Of a stretch of DNA of 64,000 bases, positions 7,953 to 17,081 are shown piece after piece. The DNA is from Mucilaginibacter straminoryzae (GTDB taxonomy: Bacteria > Bacteroidota > Bacteroidia > Sphingobacteriales > Sphingobacteriaceae): the NCBI RefSeq assembly GCF_022953055.1, contig NZ_JALJEJ010000002.1:434001-498000 (forward strand), read 5' to 3'. Each line of letters begins with the position of its first letter. Positions within the stretch are counted from its first letter, which is position 1. A program made the translations under genes and the position numbers. Under the pieces are notes generated by a model. That model was not told the origin of the DNA, made no database searches, and saw only the letters and a list, made by a program, of their open reading frames with translations.

Positions 7953-10880
7953 CTACTTTATCAGCGCTTCCCACAAAATCTCTACCGGGTGCTGCGCAAG
8001 TTTTGCTGTCCCGTCTTTAATCTGGTGGCGGCACGAGGTGCCCGAAGCGGCAATAATGGTTTCATTACTCAACTTACGCACGGTTGGAAATAAAACCAAC
8101 TCGCCTATTTGCTGCGATACATCGTAATGTTCTTTCTCGTACCCAAAAGAACCGGCCATACCGCAACATCCGGAAGGGATCAGCTTGGTTTGATAATTTG
8201 CGGGGATGCTCAACGCATCTGCAATACTCTTTTGTGTAGATAATGCTTTCTGGAAACAATGCCCGTGGATCACTACTTCTTTATGAGCAGGCGTAAAGCG
8301 CTTAGCGTCTATCATCCCCCGGCTGGCTTCGCGACTTAAAAACTCTTCAATCGTAAACACGTTCTGCGAAAGTTTTAGGGCTTTCTCCAGGTTATGATTT
8401 TCGGCCAGGTCTACATATTCATCCCTAAAGGTCAGTATGGCGGACGGCTCTACCCCTATCAGCGGCGCATCGGCAGTCACCACATCTGCCAGCATACTGA
8501 TATTCTTGTTGGCTATTTCTGCTGCCTTTTTCACCAGCCCTTTTGACAACCAGGTTCGTCCGCTTTCCACATGTTCCGGTATAACTACCTGGTAGCCGAG
8601 CGCTTCCAGCAACTGTACTGCTTTTTTACCAATTTCGGTATCGTTGTAATTGGTAAACTCGTCGCAGAATAAATAAACTTTACGGCCTGTTGTTGTTTTC
8701 GTACGTTTTTTGTCCCAGTTGCGCAGCGTAACCGCGCTTACCTTTGGTATGGTACGATCAGGGTGAAAGCCAACGATATTATTAGCCATGCGGCGCAGGA
8801 ACGGCGTGCTATAGATGAGGTTAAAGCCCCATGGAAGTTTAGAAGCCAGCTCCATCTGCCGGGTAAAATCGCCGATTAATTTACTTCTGAACGGAACGCC
8901 GTTTCTATCATAATAATGCTGCAAAAACTCTGCTTTCATTTTGGCAACGTCCACGCTCGAAGGACACTCTGCTTTACAGCCTTTACAGCTCAGGCATAAA
9001 TCCATCACCTCTTTAATCTCGTGGTGATCGAAAGGCTGCTCATCCTGTTCATTGCTCAGGAACTGGCGCAATACATTCGCCCTGGCGCGGGTGGTATCTT
9101 TTTCGCGGCGGGTGGCCATATAGCTGGGGCACATTACGCCCCCGGTTATTTCGCTCTTCCGGCAATCGCCGCTACCCGAACATTTTTCTGCCAGTTTTAA
9201 AATGCCACCGTTACCCGAGAAATCAAAAACGGTTTTTCGTTGTGCAGGAGGATTACCCACCTTATGCCGAAGGTTAGCTTCCAACTTGGGGGTATTGGTT
9301 ATTTTACCTGCGTTGAAGATCTGTTTTGGATCGAAGATGTGCTTTACCTGTTTCAGCAAATCGTAAACTTCTTCGCCCAGCAAACTTGGGATAAACTCGC
9401 CACGCAGCCTGCCATCGCCATGCTCGCCTGATAAAGAACCGTTGTATTTTCTGATCAGTTCTACCGTTTCTTCCAGAATGGTACGGAACAAACGGATACC
9501 TTCCTCGCTTTTCAGGTCCAGAATAGGTTCTACGTGTAGCTCGCCTGCACCGGCGTGAGCGTAATAAGAAGCCTGCACCTGATGGCGGGCCAGGAGTTCC
9601 TGCAAATCGCTGATATAAGCTGGCAGGTCTTCCGGCGCAACCGCGCAATCTTCTATCAGGTTTACAGGCTGCTTTTCGCCGCTGATATTGCGTAGAAGCC
9701 CTAAACCAGCCTTACGCACTTCCCATCCGTATTTGGTATCCTGGTTATAAAGTATAGGATAGGCATAACCGGTTCCGGCTGCTTGTAAGTCGCTGATCAA
9801 AGCCTCGCACCTGGCCGTTACCGCTTCGCGGGTTGGCTCCATAAACTCCACCATCAGGATAGCAGCGGGATCACCTTCAATAAAGAACCTGTTTTTATGA
9901 TACTCCGGGTGATTAATGGTAAAATCCATAATGAACTTATCCACCAGCTCAGAAGCCAAGGGTTTATGCTTCAGAGCAACCATGTTTGCCGTAAGCGAAT
10001 CTTGGATGGAATTACAGTGGATACAGATCAACGCCGTTTCCGTAGGTGGCAGATCCAGCAAGCCGATTTTAACTTCCGTAACAAATGCAAGCGTACCCTC
10101 TGACCCTGCCAGCAGACTGCAAAGGTTGAACGACGCGCCACCATCGGCAAAAGGCGCCATTTCTAACAGGCTATCCAGCGCATAACCTGTATTACGGCGG
10201 GTCACGGTACTTTTCGGATACCGCTGCCTGATCAGCTCCTGATTATGTTTATCAGAAAGCAATTTGGATAGTTCGCGGTATATCTTATGCTCAAGCAGAT
10301 TTTCAGATGATTCATCAAGGCTTACTTTTGTTTTGAATATCGCTTCGGAGCCGTCACTTAGAATCACTTTTGCCTCGATCAGATGGTCGCGCACAGCGCC
10401 CCATACAATGCTATGCAACCCGCAGGAATTGTTTCCTACCATTCCGCCGATCATGGCGCGACTGGCGGTAGAAGTTTCAGGGCCGAACATTAGCCCATGC
10501 GGTTTCAGGTAGTGGTTCAGGTCATCGCGGATGACACCCGGCTGCACACGTACCCATTTTTTTGTTGGGTTAACTTCGATAACCTGGTTAAAATATTTAG
10601 AAATATCTACCACAATACCATTGCCAACAACCTGCCCGGCCAGCGAAGTACCTGCGGCGCGGGGGATCAGGGTGAGCCCGCATTCGGCAGCCACCTTTAC
10701 CAGCAGCTGAATATCCGCAACGTTTTTGGGCAGTGCCACGGCTAAGGGCTTCTCCTGGTATACCGAAGCATCCGTAGAATAAGCCATTAACTGCGTTTGA
10801 TGTAGTACAGAATTATCGAAATACAATTCGCCGGTGAAGCTGCCCGCGATTGTGTTTAACTGATCAGATAAATGTTGCAT
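7953..10880 (-). CDS. FAD-linked oxidase with C-terminal iron-sulfur/CCG domains (D-lactate/D-2-hydroxyacid dehydrogenase, YdiJ-like)
   Basis: 975 residues from the ATG at 10880 (a TTG three codons upstream is also in frame). Order: FAD-binding type 4 domain (about 20-250, IPRAAGTSLAGQ, GGMVGNNSCG), FAD-oxidase C-terminal domain (to about 540, YAHAGAGELHVEPIL, SGEHGDGRLRGEF), two ferredoxin-like cysteine clusters (CSGSGDCRKSE and CLSCKGCKAECPSSVD) and CCG-type cysteine motifs (HGHCFQKAL, SGCCGMAGSFGY). This is the fused GlcD+GlcF layout that oxidises D-2-hydroxyacids and hands electrons to the respiratory chain at the inner membrane face. Substrate not fixed by sequence. Single gene. Confidence 0.93.
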   Translation of the reverse strand: MQHLSDQLNTIAGSFTGELYFDNSVLHQTQLMAYSTDASVYQEKPLAVALPKNVADIQLLVKVAAECGLTLIPRAAGTSLAGQVVGNGIVVDISKYFNQVIEVNPTKKWVRVQPGVIRDDLNHYLKPHGLMFGPETSTASRAMIGGMVGNNSCGLHSIVWGAVRDHLIEAKVILSDGSEAIFKTKVSLDESSENLLEHKIYRELSKLLSDKHNQELIRQRYPKSTVTRRNTGYALDSLLEMAPFADGGASFNLCSLLAGSEGTLAFVTEVKIGLLDLPPTETALICIHCNSIQDSLTANMVALKHKPLASELVDKFIMDFTINHPEYHKNRFFIEGDPAAILMVEFMEPTREAVTARCEALISDLQAAGTGYAYPILYNQDTKYGWEVRKAGLGLLRNISGEKQPVNLIEDCAVAPEDLPAYISDLQELLARHQVQASYYAHAGAGELHVEPILDLKSEEGIRLFRTILEETVELIRKYNGSLSGEHGDGRLRGEFIPSLLGEEVYDLLKQVKHIFDPKQIFNAGKITNTPKLEANLRHKVGNPPAQRKTVFDFSGNGGILKLAEKCSGSGDCRKSEITGGVMCPSYMATRREKDTTRARANVLRQFLSNEQDEQPFDHHEIKEVMDLCLSCKGCKAECPSSVDVAKMKAEFLQHYYDRNGVPFRSKLIGDFTRQMELASKLPWGFNLIYSTPFLRRMANNIVGFHPDRTIPKVSAVTLRNWDKKRTKTTTGRKVYLFCDEFTNYNDTEIGKKAVQLLEALGYQVVIPEHVESGRTWLSKGLVKKAAEIANKNISMLADVVTADAPLIGVEPSAILTFRDEYVDLAENHNLEKALKLSQNVFTIEEFLSREASRGMIDAKRFTPAHKEVVIHGHCFQKALSTQKSIADALSIPANYQTKLIPSGCCGMAGSFGYEKEHYDVSQQIGELVLFPTVRKLSNETIIAASGTSCRHQIKDGTAKLAQHPVEILWEALIK

Positions 10881-10979
10881 AAAGTGCAAATCTTCATCTT
10901 TTTATTCTGATTTGAAACCTTATCACGTAAATACTTTGTAGCAATAAAGATCAATGTAAGAATGCTCTTGCTTCGGCTA

Positions 10980-11528
10980 TTAATTTGACACAAAATTGGC
11001 GCTAAACACCTGTTTAAAGTTTATCGTGTATTTTTGATTGTTACTGCCTCCTTGTAGCTGAAGTACAACCTGGCCTTCCAACAACCACTTAGCCTGATCA
11101 GCAGGTTTACCAGGGGTGGAATTTACTCCTTTTACATAACCATCCACAATAGCCTGGGGACCAAATAAACAAGCCAAACAACTTCTAACAACCACTACTT
11201 TTCCTTCCAGCAAATCTGCTTTTTTCAGCTCAAAGCCTGTTCCCTTCATCGGTGCTTTTATAAAAACTGTAGATGTGTAACCATCCGCTTCATTTTTAAA
11301 CCAAAACAAACGGTATTTACCTGTTTTAAGTTCGCTCCTGTCATTATCAACTAAATCTGCACTTTCCGTAAATAAATAACTGCATGTAGACCCTAATGGG
11401 CACGATGTCAGATTATCAGCCGTTATGTTCAACTTGTCCGGATCAACGGTTGAATCTTTCTTGCATGATGATAATGCAATGAACATGATGCCGGCTACTA
11501 GCCCCTTCTTATAATTAGGTCTTTTCAT
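10980..11528 (-). CDS. Putative lipoprotein of unknown function
   Basis: 182 residues from the ATG at 11528; the frame extends upstream to a TTG that would put extra charged residues before the signal. N-terminus MKRPNYKKGLVAGIMFIALSSC is a lipoprotein signal with lipobox LSSC, followed by KKDS. The mature part has several Cys residues (LTSCPLGSTCSYL, VVRSCLACLFG), possibly disulfide bonded. No domain recognised. Divergent from the antiporter gene. Confidence 0.75.
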   Translation of the reverse strand: MKRPNYKKGLVAGIMFIALSSCKKDSTVDPDKLNITADNLTSCPLGSTCSYLFTESADLVDNDRSELKTGKYRLFWFKNEADGYTSTVFIKAPMKGTGFELKKADLLEGKVVVVRSCLACLFGPQAIVDGYVKGVNSTPGKPADQAKWLLEGQVVLQLQGGSNNQKYTINFKQVFSANFVSN

Positions 11529-11678
11529 ATTGTTGAAAGGTTTATAATCATTACGCAACCAGTTTTAACTTCGCTACATCAGGTGAAAATTTATGGCTTT
11601 TTTAGCTGTAAATCAGATTACTCCGCAACATTTAAAAAAACTGTACGGCCAATAAAGTATCTTTGGTTCAATCAACCC

Positions 11679-12875
11679 ATGGCTGCGTTACAACTACCTC
11701 TGTCCAACCCTGTCGCTATTTTCCTGCTGGTACTCCTGATTATCTTAATCGCACCGCGACTGGTGCGAATGCTGGGTTTGCCGGATATTGTCGGCTTTAT
11801 CTTATCGGGGATTGCGATTGGCCCCTACGGGCTAAACCTCCTTCAAAAAAATGCTGCTATAGACTTGCTTGCCACCATCGGCCTGTTATATATTATGTTC
11901 ATTGCCGGCTTACAGCTGAACCTGAAAGAATTTCAGCAAAAGAAAAACCGGGGCTTATTTTTTGGAGTAATGACGTTTGCTATCCCCATCGCCCTGGGTT
12001 TTCCGGTTTGTTATTATCTGCTGCATTTGCCACTGCTGGCTACTATTTTAACCACCAGCATGTTCGCCACGCATACCCTGGTGGCCTACCCTATTGTTTC
12101 TAAATATCAAGTCACCGGTAACGAAGCAGTCTCTGTAGCCGTGAGCGGAACCATCCTTACAGATACTGCCGTGCTGGTAATCTTCTCGGCCATTCTGGCG
12201 GCTCAGCACGGGCAGTTTAATCTTCCGTTCATTCTTAGATTAGTTATTTCGGCCGCCGTATTCGGATTGATCATGTTTCTGGTTATCCCCAAACTTGCGG
12301 CCTACTTCTTTAAAAAGTTCGCAGGCGAAGATGGCATGCAATATATTTTTGTGTTGAGCATAGTTTTCGCAGCAGCTCTTCTTTCGCAACTGGCAGGCTT
12401 GGAACCCATTATCGGCGCTTTTGTCGCGGGGCTAACCTTAAACCGATTTGTACCCGCCATAGCCACGGCAATGGAGCGTGTACAATTTACGGGCACGGTG
12501 TTGTTTATTCCGTTTTTCCTGATCAGCGTAGGGATGCTGGTTGACCTACGTATTTTGTTTAAAGGCCCGGCAGCCTTATTTGCCGCCGCCAGCCTTACCA
12601 TCACTGCCCTGCTTGGAAAATGGCTCGCCGCCTGGATCACACAAAAAACATTCGCCTATACCCCGCTTCAACGCAGGCTGTTGTTCGGCTTAAGCAGTTC
12701 GCACGCCGCCGCTACCATGGCCATCATCCTGGTGGGTTACAAGGCTGGGATTGTAGATGAAAACGTATTGAATGGCACCATTCTTTTAATTGTGGTTACT
12801 TGTATGGTAGCATCTTTTGCAACCGAGAATGCAGCCAAAAAATTAACAGCGGCAGCTACAGTTAAAACGGCATGA
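11679..12875 (+). CDS. Monovalent cation:proton antiporter, CPA2 (KefB-like) family, membrane domain only
   Basis: 398 residues from the ATG at 11679 (MAALQLPLSN), chosen over an in-frame GTG at 11583 because the membrane domain starts just after it. About 12 hydrophobic helices; typical family segments RLVRMLGLPDIVGFILSGI, LYIMFIAGLQLNLKEF, LEPIIGAFVAGLTLNR and SSSHAAATMAIILVG are present. No TrkA-N or universal stress domain follows, so it is a short single-domain member. Expected to exchange Na+ or K+ for H+ across the inner membrane. No operon partner. Confidence 0.9.
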   Translation: MAALQLPLSNPVAIFLLVLLIILIAPRLVRMLGLPDIVGFILSGIAIGPYGLNLLQKNAAIDLLATIGLLYIMFIAGLQLNLKEFQQKKNRGLFFGVMTFAIPIALGFPVCYYLLHLPLLATILTTSMFATHTLVAYPIVSKYQVTGNEAVSVAVSGTILTDTAVLVIFSAILAAQHGQFNLPFILRLVISAAVFGLIMFLVIPKLAAYFFKKFAGEDGMQYIFVLSIVFAAALLSQLAGLEPIIGAFVAGLTLNRFVPAIATAMERVQFTGTVLFIPFFLISVGMLVDLRILFKGPAALFAAASLTITALLGKWLAAWITQKTFAYTPLQRRLLFGLSSSHAAATMAIILVGYKAGIVDENVLNGTILLIVVTCMVASFATENAAKKLTAAATVKTA

Positions 12876-12952
12876 TTGTTACAATGCGGTTTAAAGGTTG
12901 ATAACGTAATTGCTTAGCTTTACCCTTAACCAAATTATAACCATATCTGATC

Positions 12953-14149
12953 ATGTCTTGCTTAAGAAAAGTACTACGCCGTTTTTGTTTCATTATTGCC
13001 GGGTTGCCAGGAGTAGTGGCTGCCGAAGCGCAGGTTGTTAAAGTGAACAGCCCTGAAACTTTTGAAAAAGCTTTGGAAAAAGCAACACCGGGATCGACCA
13101 TCATCATCGCTAATGGCACCTACACCAACTGGTACGTAGAGGTGAACATCAGCGGAACAGCTCAAAAACCAATAATCATCCGTGGTGAAAGCCAAAACAA
13201 AGTGGTGTGTACCGGCGAAGTGCGTAAACCCGCGTTTCTGATCAAAGGCGATTACGTAGAGCTGAGCAACATCAGTTTTCAGAGAGGAAGCATCTACCGG
13301 CAAGGGAAAGAATATGGCGTACTGGCCGAACTTCTAAATACCAAACATAGCCGCATCCATCATGTAGCGTGCCAGAACGATACCGCCAAAACGCAATTTA
13401 TGCCACTGATCATCGTAGGTGGTAATGGGGAGGGTAACCGCGTGGACCATTGCAGTTTCAGGCAGAATATTGATAACCAGGAAATACAAGTGCGCATTTC
13501 GAAAGATGAAGTCCCGCAGCGCACCTTGATCGACCATAATGAATTTACAGACAAACCTAAAGTAACCTGGGCCAATTTCAACGGCGGCGAGTGTGTGCAG
13601 GTAGGTCAGGACCCCGTATTGCTCGGCAATCAGCAGGCGTTCACTACGGTACGTGATAACCATTTTGTACGCTGCGACGCCGAGCCCGAGGTGATCAGCA
13701 ATAAAAGCTCGGCCAACCGCTACCTGAACAACCTATTTGAAGATTGTACCGGCGAACTGGTGATGCGCGGCGGACACGATTGCATAATTGACAGTAATAA
13801 ATTCATCGGAGGCAATGGCATACGCATTAACGGAACCGGCCATACCATCGCATACAATAGTTTTAAAAAGGTAGCCAACCCTATCCGCCTGATGTATGGC
13901 ATGGCCAATGGCAAGAATACCACCGGTTTTTACATCGCCGCCAGCAATTGCAAAATTGAACATAACCAGATCGAAGATGCGCAAACAGGTATCCTGATCG
14001 GCGATAGTAAGGGTGTAGACTGGACGGGCAAGTTCGATACCAAACGTTACCCTTCGCGCACCATACAGGATGTGCCACCAAGTGAAAATCAGATTTCAGA
14101 CAACAGAATGGTACGGACAGCAAATGAGATTGTACGGAACGATCAATAA
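12953..14149 (+). CDS. Polysaccharide lyase family 6 (alginate lyase / chondroitinase B-like), secreted
   Basis: 398 residues with a signal peptide (to about residue 26, AEAQV). The protein is a right-handed parallel beta-helix with repeated N-x-F turns. It keeps the PL6 catalytic pattern: Glu244 and Glu246 (CDAEPEVIS, calcium ligands), Lys251 (NKSSANRY) and Arg272 (VMRGGHD), which match the Lys/Arg pair known from chondroitinase B. PL6 enzymes beta-eliminate uronate polymers, mostly alginate or dermatan sulfate, and give unsaturated uronates. It is shorter than many members (about 480 and more) and stands alone, without SusCD; the uronate catabolic cluster lies about 22 kb away. Substrate uncertain. 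Confidence 0.88.
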   Translation: MSCLRKVLRRFCFIIAGLPGVVAAEAQVVKVNSPETFEKALEKATPGSTIIIANGTYTNWYVEVNISGTAQKPIIIRGESQNKVVCTGEVRKPAFLIKGDYVELSNISFQRGSIYRQGKEYGVLAELLNTKHSRIHHVACQNDTAKTQFMPLIIVGGNGEGNRVDHCSFRQNIDNQEIQVRISKDEVPQRTLIDHNEFTDKPKVTWANFNGGECVQVGQDPVLLGNQQAFTTVRDNHFVRCDAEPEVISNKSSANRYLNNLFEDCTGELVMRGGHDCIIDSNKFIGGNGIRINGTGHTIAYNSFKKVANPIRLMYGMANGKNTTGFYIAASNCKIEHNQIEDAQTGILIGDSKGVDWTGKFDTKRYPSRTIQDVPPSENQISDNRMVRTANEIVRNDQ

Positions 14150-14157
14150 GTATTCGC

Positions 14158-14913
14158 TTAGTTATCCAAAGCTTTGATCTGCTGCAGGTATTGCGGAGGC
14201 AGGATGGCATGTTTCAGAACGTGATCGAGCTTTAATCGCTTGCTCACTTTGTAAGCTGCAATAATTTGCCGGATGATCGCCGGGCTTCCCAATGCTAAAA
14301 GCTGGGTTACCTGCGGTGGCGAAACTATCTTTTGTACTTCCTTAAGCAGGATATACCGCCCTGCGCCTAAATGCTTTTTATATTGGCGGAACAAGTCGCG
14401 CGTGAATTCGCTTACCACCAGGTTATCCTGCAGGTGTTCTTTACGCATCAGCAACCATCTCCGGTAATCGGCAGGCAACCCCTGTATTCCCATACGGTTT
14501 CCCACCTTATAGAACACGTTAAAAACTTCTTCCTTCTCTTTATCGCTTAACTGACGCTCCAGTAGTTCGAATGAACGCACCGAATAATCGATCAGCATAA
14601 ATAACACATCGCGGTAAGCCCAATCTGGTATGTTCATTCCCCGGGCCTGCTCCACCTGTTGGTGTATCGCCGTAATCTGGTCTATCGCCCGCATGGCATC
14701 TTGGTATGGAGAAAATACGATCATCCTGGCGTACGCTACGGTAGAAAACAATCGCCCAAGCGGATCGGCAGGGAGTTTGCCGGTAAAGTAAAGCCAGTCG
14801 ACAGACTTATTCAGGGCGAATTCGGCAGAAGCCCCCGCAAAAATAAACATAATGGTATCTGCACTGCCCCAGATCTTCCTCACCACAGAATCCTTATCCA
14901 CAAAATAGCTCAT
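14158..14913 (-). CDS. MpaB/DUF2236-family oxygenase-like protein
   Basis: 251 residues. The N-terminus (VRKIWGSADTIMFIFAGASAEFALN) is the usual opening of DUF2236 proteins, the family that includes latex-clearing rubber oxygenase and the fungal MpaB oxygenase, which are haem b proteins. The conserved middle (DVLFMLIDYSVRSFELLERQL, then LPADYRRWLL) also fits. The actual reaction is unknown in bacteria of this type. Twelve bases downstream of the DUF2809 gene on the same strand, so it is probably the last gene of the 15833-14158 operon. Confidence 0.8.
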   Translation of the reverse strand: MSYFVDKDSVVRKIWGSADTIMFIFAGASAEFALNKSVDWLYFTGKLPADPLGRLFSTVAYARMIVFSPYQDAMRAIDQITAIHQQVEQARGMNIPDWAYRDVLFMLIDYSVRSFELLERQLSDKEKEEVFNVFYKVGNRMGIQGLPADYRRWLLMRKEHLQDNLVVSEFTRDLFRQYKKHLGAGRYILLKEVQKIVSPPQVTQLLALGSPAIIRQIIAAYKVSKRLKLDHVLKHAILPPQYLQQIKALDN

Positions 14914-14925
14914 CTCTTTTTAAAC

Positions 14926-15327
14926 TTAATCAACAATGGTTTTAGTATCATTTCCTCCCCGGCGCATCTCTTTTGCGGTTTCTATCACCAGAATTGCAAC
15001 AAAACCCAGGAAGTACGCTACCAGATCGCCCCAGGCAAAATAGCTGCCCATCACCAGCCGAGCAAACGAATTATGTTCCAGCCCGAGCCAGCAGAGCATG
15101 TTCATGTACTGCATAAACTCCATAAAGAAGGCCAGTATCAGTACCCCAAGGGCAGCAGGCAAAACCGGTACTTTGAAAACGCTTTTCAGGCTGCAATAGA
15201 TCAAGATCACCACCAGCAGATCGCCGCCAAACGGCCGGATCACCGCATCATGAAAATAGGCCGCGATCAACACTTCTGTAAAAAACAGCAGCAGGGCTGC
15301 AATGAAATAGCTTTTGTTGAATGTCAT
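14926..15327 (-). CDS. DUF2809 membrane protein
   Basis: 133 residues, four predicted membrane helices (about 7-25, 36-55, 57-75, 98-118). FGGDLLVVILIYC and the acidic EFMQ segment near the centre fit DUF2809. Function unknown. Its ATG overlaps the stop of the upstream gene by four bases, so the two are translationally coupled. Probably controlled through the operator at 15844-15868. Confidence 0.8.
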   Translation of the reverse strand: MTFNKSYFIAALLLFFTEVLIAAYFHDAVIRPFGGDLLVVILIYCSLKSVFKVPVLPAALGVLILAFFMEFMQYMNMLCWLGLEHNSFARLVMGSYFAWGDLVAYFLGFVAILVIETAKEMRRGGNDTKTIVD

Positions 15328-15833
15328 GATACGTGGTAGTAAGAAAGTTTATTCTCTTTTTGGATGAGTTTATTGGTGCGTTTAAGGGCAGACCATAACG
15401 GGATAAAGCAAAATACACCAAAAGAACAATCGATCAGTTGCCAGAAGAACGGGATACCGCGTATGCTGCCTGCAATGAACGCTAAGGGGAGAATCGCTAT
15501 ACAGGCGATCAAACCGAACCGGGTCACCCAGGTATTCTTTACCGGGTCTATCCAGGGGCCAATGAAAAGTACCGCGAACATGATGTGTGCAAAAGCCAGC
15601 CAGTCTGTTCCATAATTTAAAAAGGGATATTTTACCTGCGTTTCTGTTAGGGCTGTGTTCACCCGGTGCAGCCACTCCCCTAATAAACCGTTTGAAGGTA
15701 TTACCTTACTGAGCAATTCCAGTTCGCTTTGCAAGGGGAAGGCAGTTACCCCACTGATGAAAAGCCCCGCAATGACGATACCGATGCGCCACCTTATTGC
15801 GGCTAAAGAATGTTGTGCTGTTAAAGTTTCCAT
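15324..15833 (-). CDS. Uncharacterised integral membrane protein
   Basis: 169 residues with four hydrophobic segments (about 14-33, 80-96, 104-122, 130-147). No named domain recognised. First gene of a small operon with the DUF2809 gene (4-bp overlap) and the DUF2236 gene. Ten bases ahead of its ATG begins a copy of the operator-like palindrome that also sits in front of the regulator operon at 16765. Confidence 0.75.
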   Translation of the reverse strand: METLTAQHSLAAIRWRIGIVIAGLFISGVTAFPLQSELELLSKVIPSNGLLGEWLHRVNTALTETQVKYPFLNYGTDWLAFAHIMFAVLFIGPWIDPVKNTWVTRFGLIACIAILPLAFIAGSIRGIPFFWQLIDCSFGVFCFIPLWSALKRTNKLIQKENKLSYYHVS

Positions 15834-15843
15834 TTTATTATAC

Positions 15844-15868
15844 TTTAAAGTACTTTGAAATACAAAGT
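15844..15868 (-). promoter_or_regulatory. Operator-like palindrome in front of the 15833 operon
   Basis: Core ACTTTG-N5-CAAAGT at 15852-15868, preceded on the gene side by TTTAAAGT. Over 25 bases it differs at only two positions, both in the spacer, from 16765-16789. The overlap with the expected promoter position of both operons and the presence of a winged-helix regulator gene between them make it a likely binding site for that regulator. Confidence 0.7.
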
Positions 15869-15885
15869 TTATAGTTAAAAAAATA

Positions 15886-16188
15886 TTACCCTTTCTGTTG
15901 CTTAATTAATTGTTCTAATGCTTCCAGATGTTTCTTAAATGCAGCTACCCCTTTTTCGGATGCCTGGTACCTGGTATTGGGTTTCCGGCCAATGAAAGAC
16001 TTATTCACGGTGATATATTCCTCTTTCTCCAGCGCCTTCAGGTGCGAGGCCAGGTTACCGTCCGTCACTTCCAGCAGTTCTTTCAGCGAGTTGAAATCGT
16101 AGCTTTCGTTAGCCACCAGCACACTCATGATCTGTAGCCTGATGCGGTTCTCAAAAGCCTTATCGAAATTACTGAGCGATACTTTCAC
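15886..16188 (-). CDS. Winged-helix transcriptional regulator (HTH_34/ArsR-MarR-like)
   Basis: 100 residues from a GTG start that lies 20 bases inside the upstream membrane-protein gene. Nearly the whole protein is one winged helix: ENRIRLQIMSVLVANES, then FNSLKELLEVTDGNLASHLKALE (recognition helix) and a wing with KSFIGRKPNTRYQ. This is the PF13601-like group, often paired with a membrane protein gene as here. Likely autoregulatory: identical palindromes lie ahead of its own operon (16765) and of the next one (15833). No sensor domain is visible. Confidence 0.88.
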   Translation of the reverse strand: MKVSLSNFDKAFENRIRLQIMSVLVANESYDFNSLKELLEVTDGNLASHLKALEKEEYITVNKSFIGRKPNTRYQASEKGVAAFKKHLEALEQLIKQQKG

Positions 16189-16765
16189 GGTCGTATTTAA
16201 AGTGCATAATGGTGCCGTATATGATGTGCAGCACCCCGAAACCCAATGCCCAGAACAGTAATCCGTAACCGGGCAGCAAGGTAGCTATTAAGCCGAGCAG
16301 GATTTCTAAAATGCCAAGCCATTTAACGTCGCCAAAGGTATACTTACTTGCCGAAACTACAGATAGTCCGTAGAAAATTAAACAGCACGGCGCGATCAAT
16401 TCATAATTACCCTGGCTCAATATCATCAGCGTAAAGCAGCCGCCGGTAACCAGGGGCACCATCCCGGCAAACAGTAAGGCCTTGCTGCTTTGGGTCCAGA
16501 TGCTTTGCCCCTTTTTGCTTGCTTTACGGTAGCTTAACCATATCGCCGTACCCATAGATATTACTAACACCCCTAACGCCACTGCAACCAGCAACTGCAC
16601 ATCTGCCGGGCCGTTGTTCAGTAACTGGTAAGCAACCCCTGCCCCCGCCAACGCGTAAATGCCTGCCATTACCCCTGCCAGCCCGCTTAACGAAATAAAA
16701 CGGGTAGAACGCTCCATAATATTCTTGATGGAACTTAGTTCGGCATAAACATCTTTACTTTCCAT
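16169..16765 (-). CDS. Uncharacterised membrane protein, operon partner of winged-helix regulator
   Basis: 198 residues; N-terminal amphipathic helix (AELSSIKNIMERSTRF) followed by about five to six membrane segments from residue 25 to 180 (e.g. ISLSGLAGVMAGIYALAG, LLVAVALGVLVISMG). No catalytic motif. Proteins of this architecture are commonly encoded with small HTH regulators in Bacteroidota. The ATG touches the operator palindrome, so the mRNA leader must be very short. Confidence 0.8.
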   Translation of the reverse strand: MESKDVYAELSSIKNIMERSTRFISLSGLAGVMAGIYALAGAGVAYQLLNNGPADVQLLVAVALGVLVISMGTAIWLSYRKASKKGQSIWTQSSKALLFAGMVPLVTGGCFTLMILSQGNYELIAPCCLIFYGLSVVSASKYTFGDVKWLGILEILLGLIATLLPGYGLLFWALGFGVLHIIYGTIMHFKYDRESIAQ

Positions 16766-16789
16766 TTAAAGTACTTTGATTTACAAAGT
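16765..16789 (-). promoter_or_regulatory. Operator-like palindrome in front of the 16765 operon
   Basis: Core ACTTTG-N5-CAAAGT at 16773-16789, with the same flank TTTAAAGT as at 15844. On the minus strand TTACTTTG, a one-mismatch form of the Bacteroidota -7 box TAnnTTTG, overlaps the outer half, so a bound repressor would block the promoter directly. Confidence 0.7.
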
Positions 16790-16848
16790 AAGATAATTTG
16801 AAGAAGTTTTACAATGGACTGAAAGATTTTATTTTCACTCATGATTTG

Positions 16849-16903
16849 CTGACGATTCAATCGGTCTTGGCTTTTTTTTGCACGCGTTACAAATGTGCGC
16901 AAG
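16849..16903 (+). repeat. Right half of the CGCG-type palindromic element
   Basis: Starts with GACGATTCAATCG and ends CACGCGTTACAAATGTGCGC, the right half of the 88-bp element seen complete at 17655 and 17785. It opens the gene-free tract 16790-17916, which is composed almost entirely of repeats. Confidence 0.7.
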
Positions 16904-17065
16904 TATTTGATTAGAGGCTTTTAACTTTCAGTAAAACAGAGATGCTTCGACAAGCTCAGCATGACAAGGTGGATAATATTTCTATAATTTGTCACCCTGA
17001 GCTTGTCGAAGGGTTGTTTTTCCGGGTCTGTTAGAAACCCCTCCCTAACCCTCCCCAAAGGGGAG
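16879..17065 (+). repeat. 187-bp direct repeat, copy 1, with internal long hairpin
   Basis: Repeated almost base for base at 17140-17326 (offset 261 bp). Inside are inverted 23-mers at 16945-16967 and 16989-17011 (TTCGACAAGCTCAGCATGAC and its near complement), which would form a long stem with a 21-base loop, and at the end a CTCCCC-AAAG-GGGAG hairpin. No coding potential seen. Confidence 0.9.
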
Positions 17066-17081
17066 AAAGTCTCTAATTATA

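Noticed and set aside
14659..15339. 226-codon plus-strand frame
   Set aside because: It is a shadow of the DUF2236 and DUF2809 genes on the other strand, which have clear families, overlapped stops and an operator.
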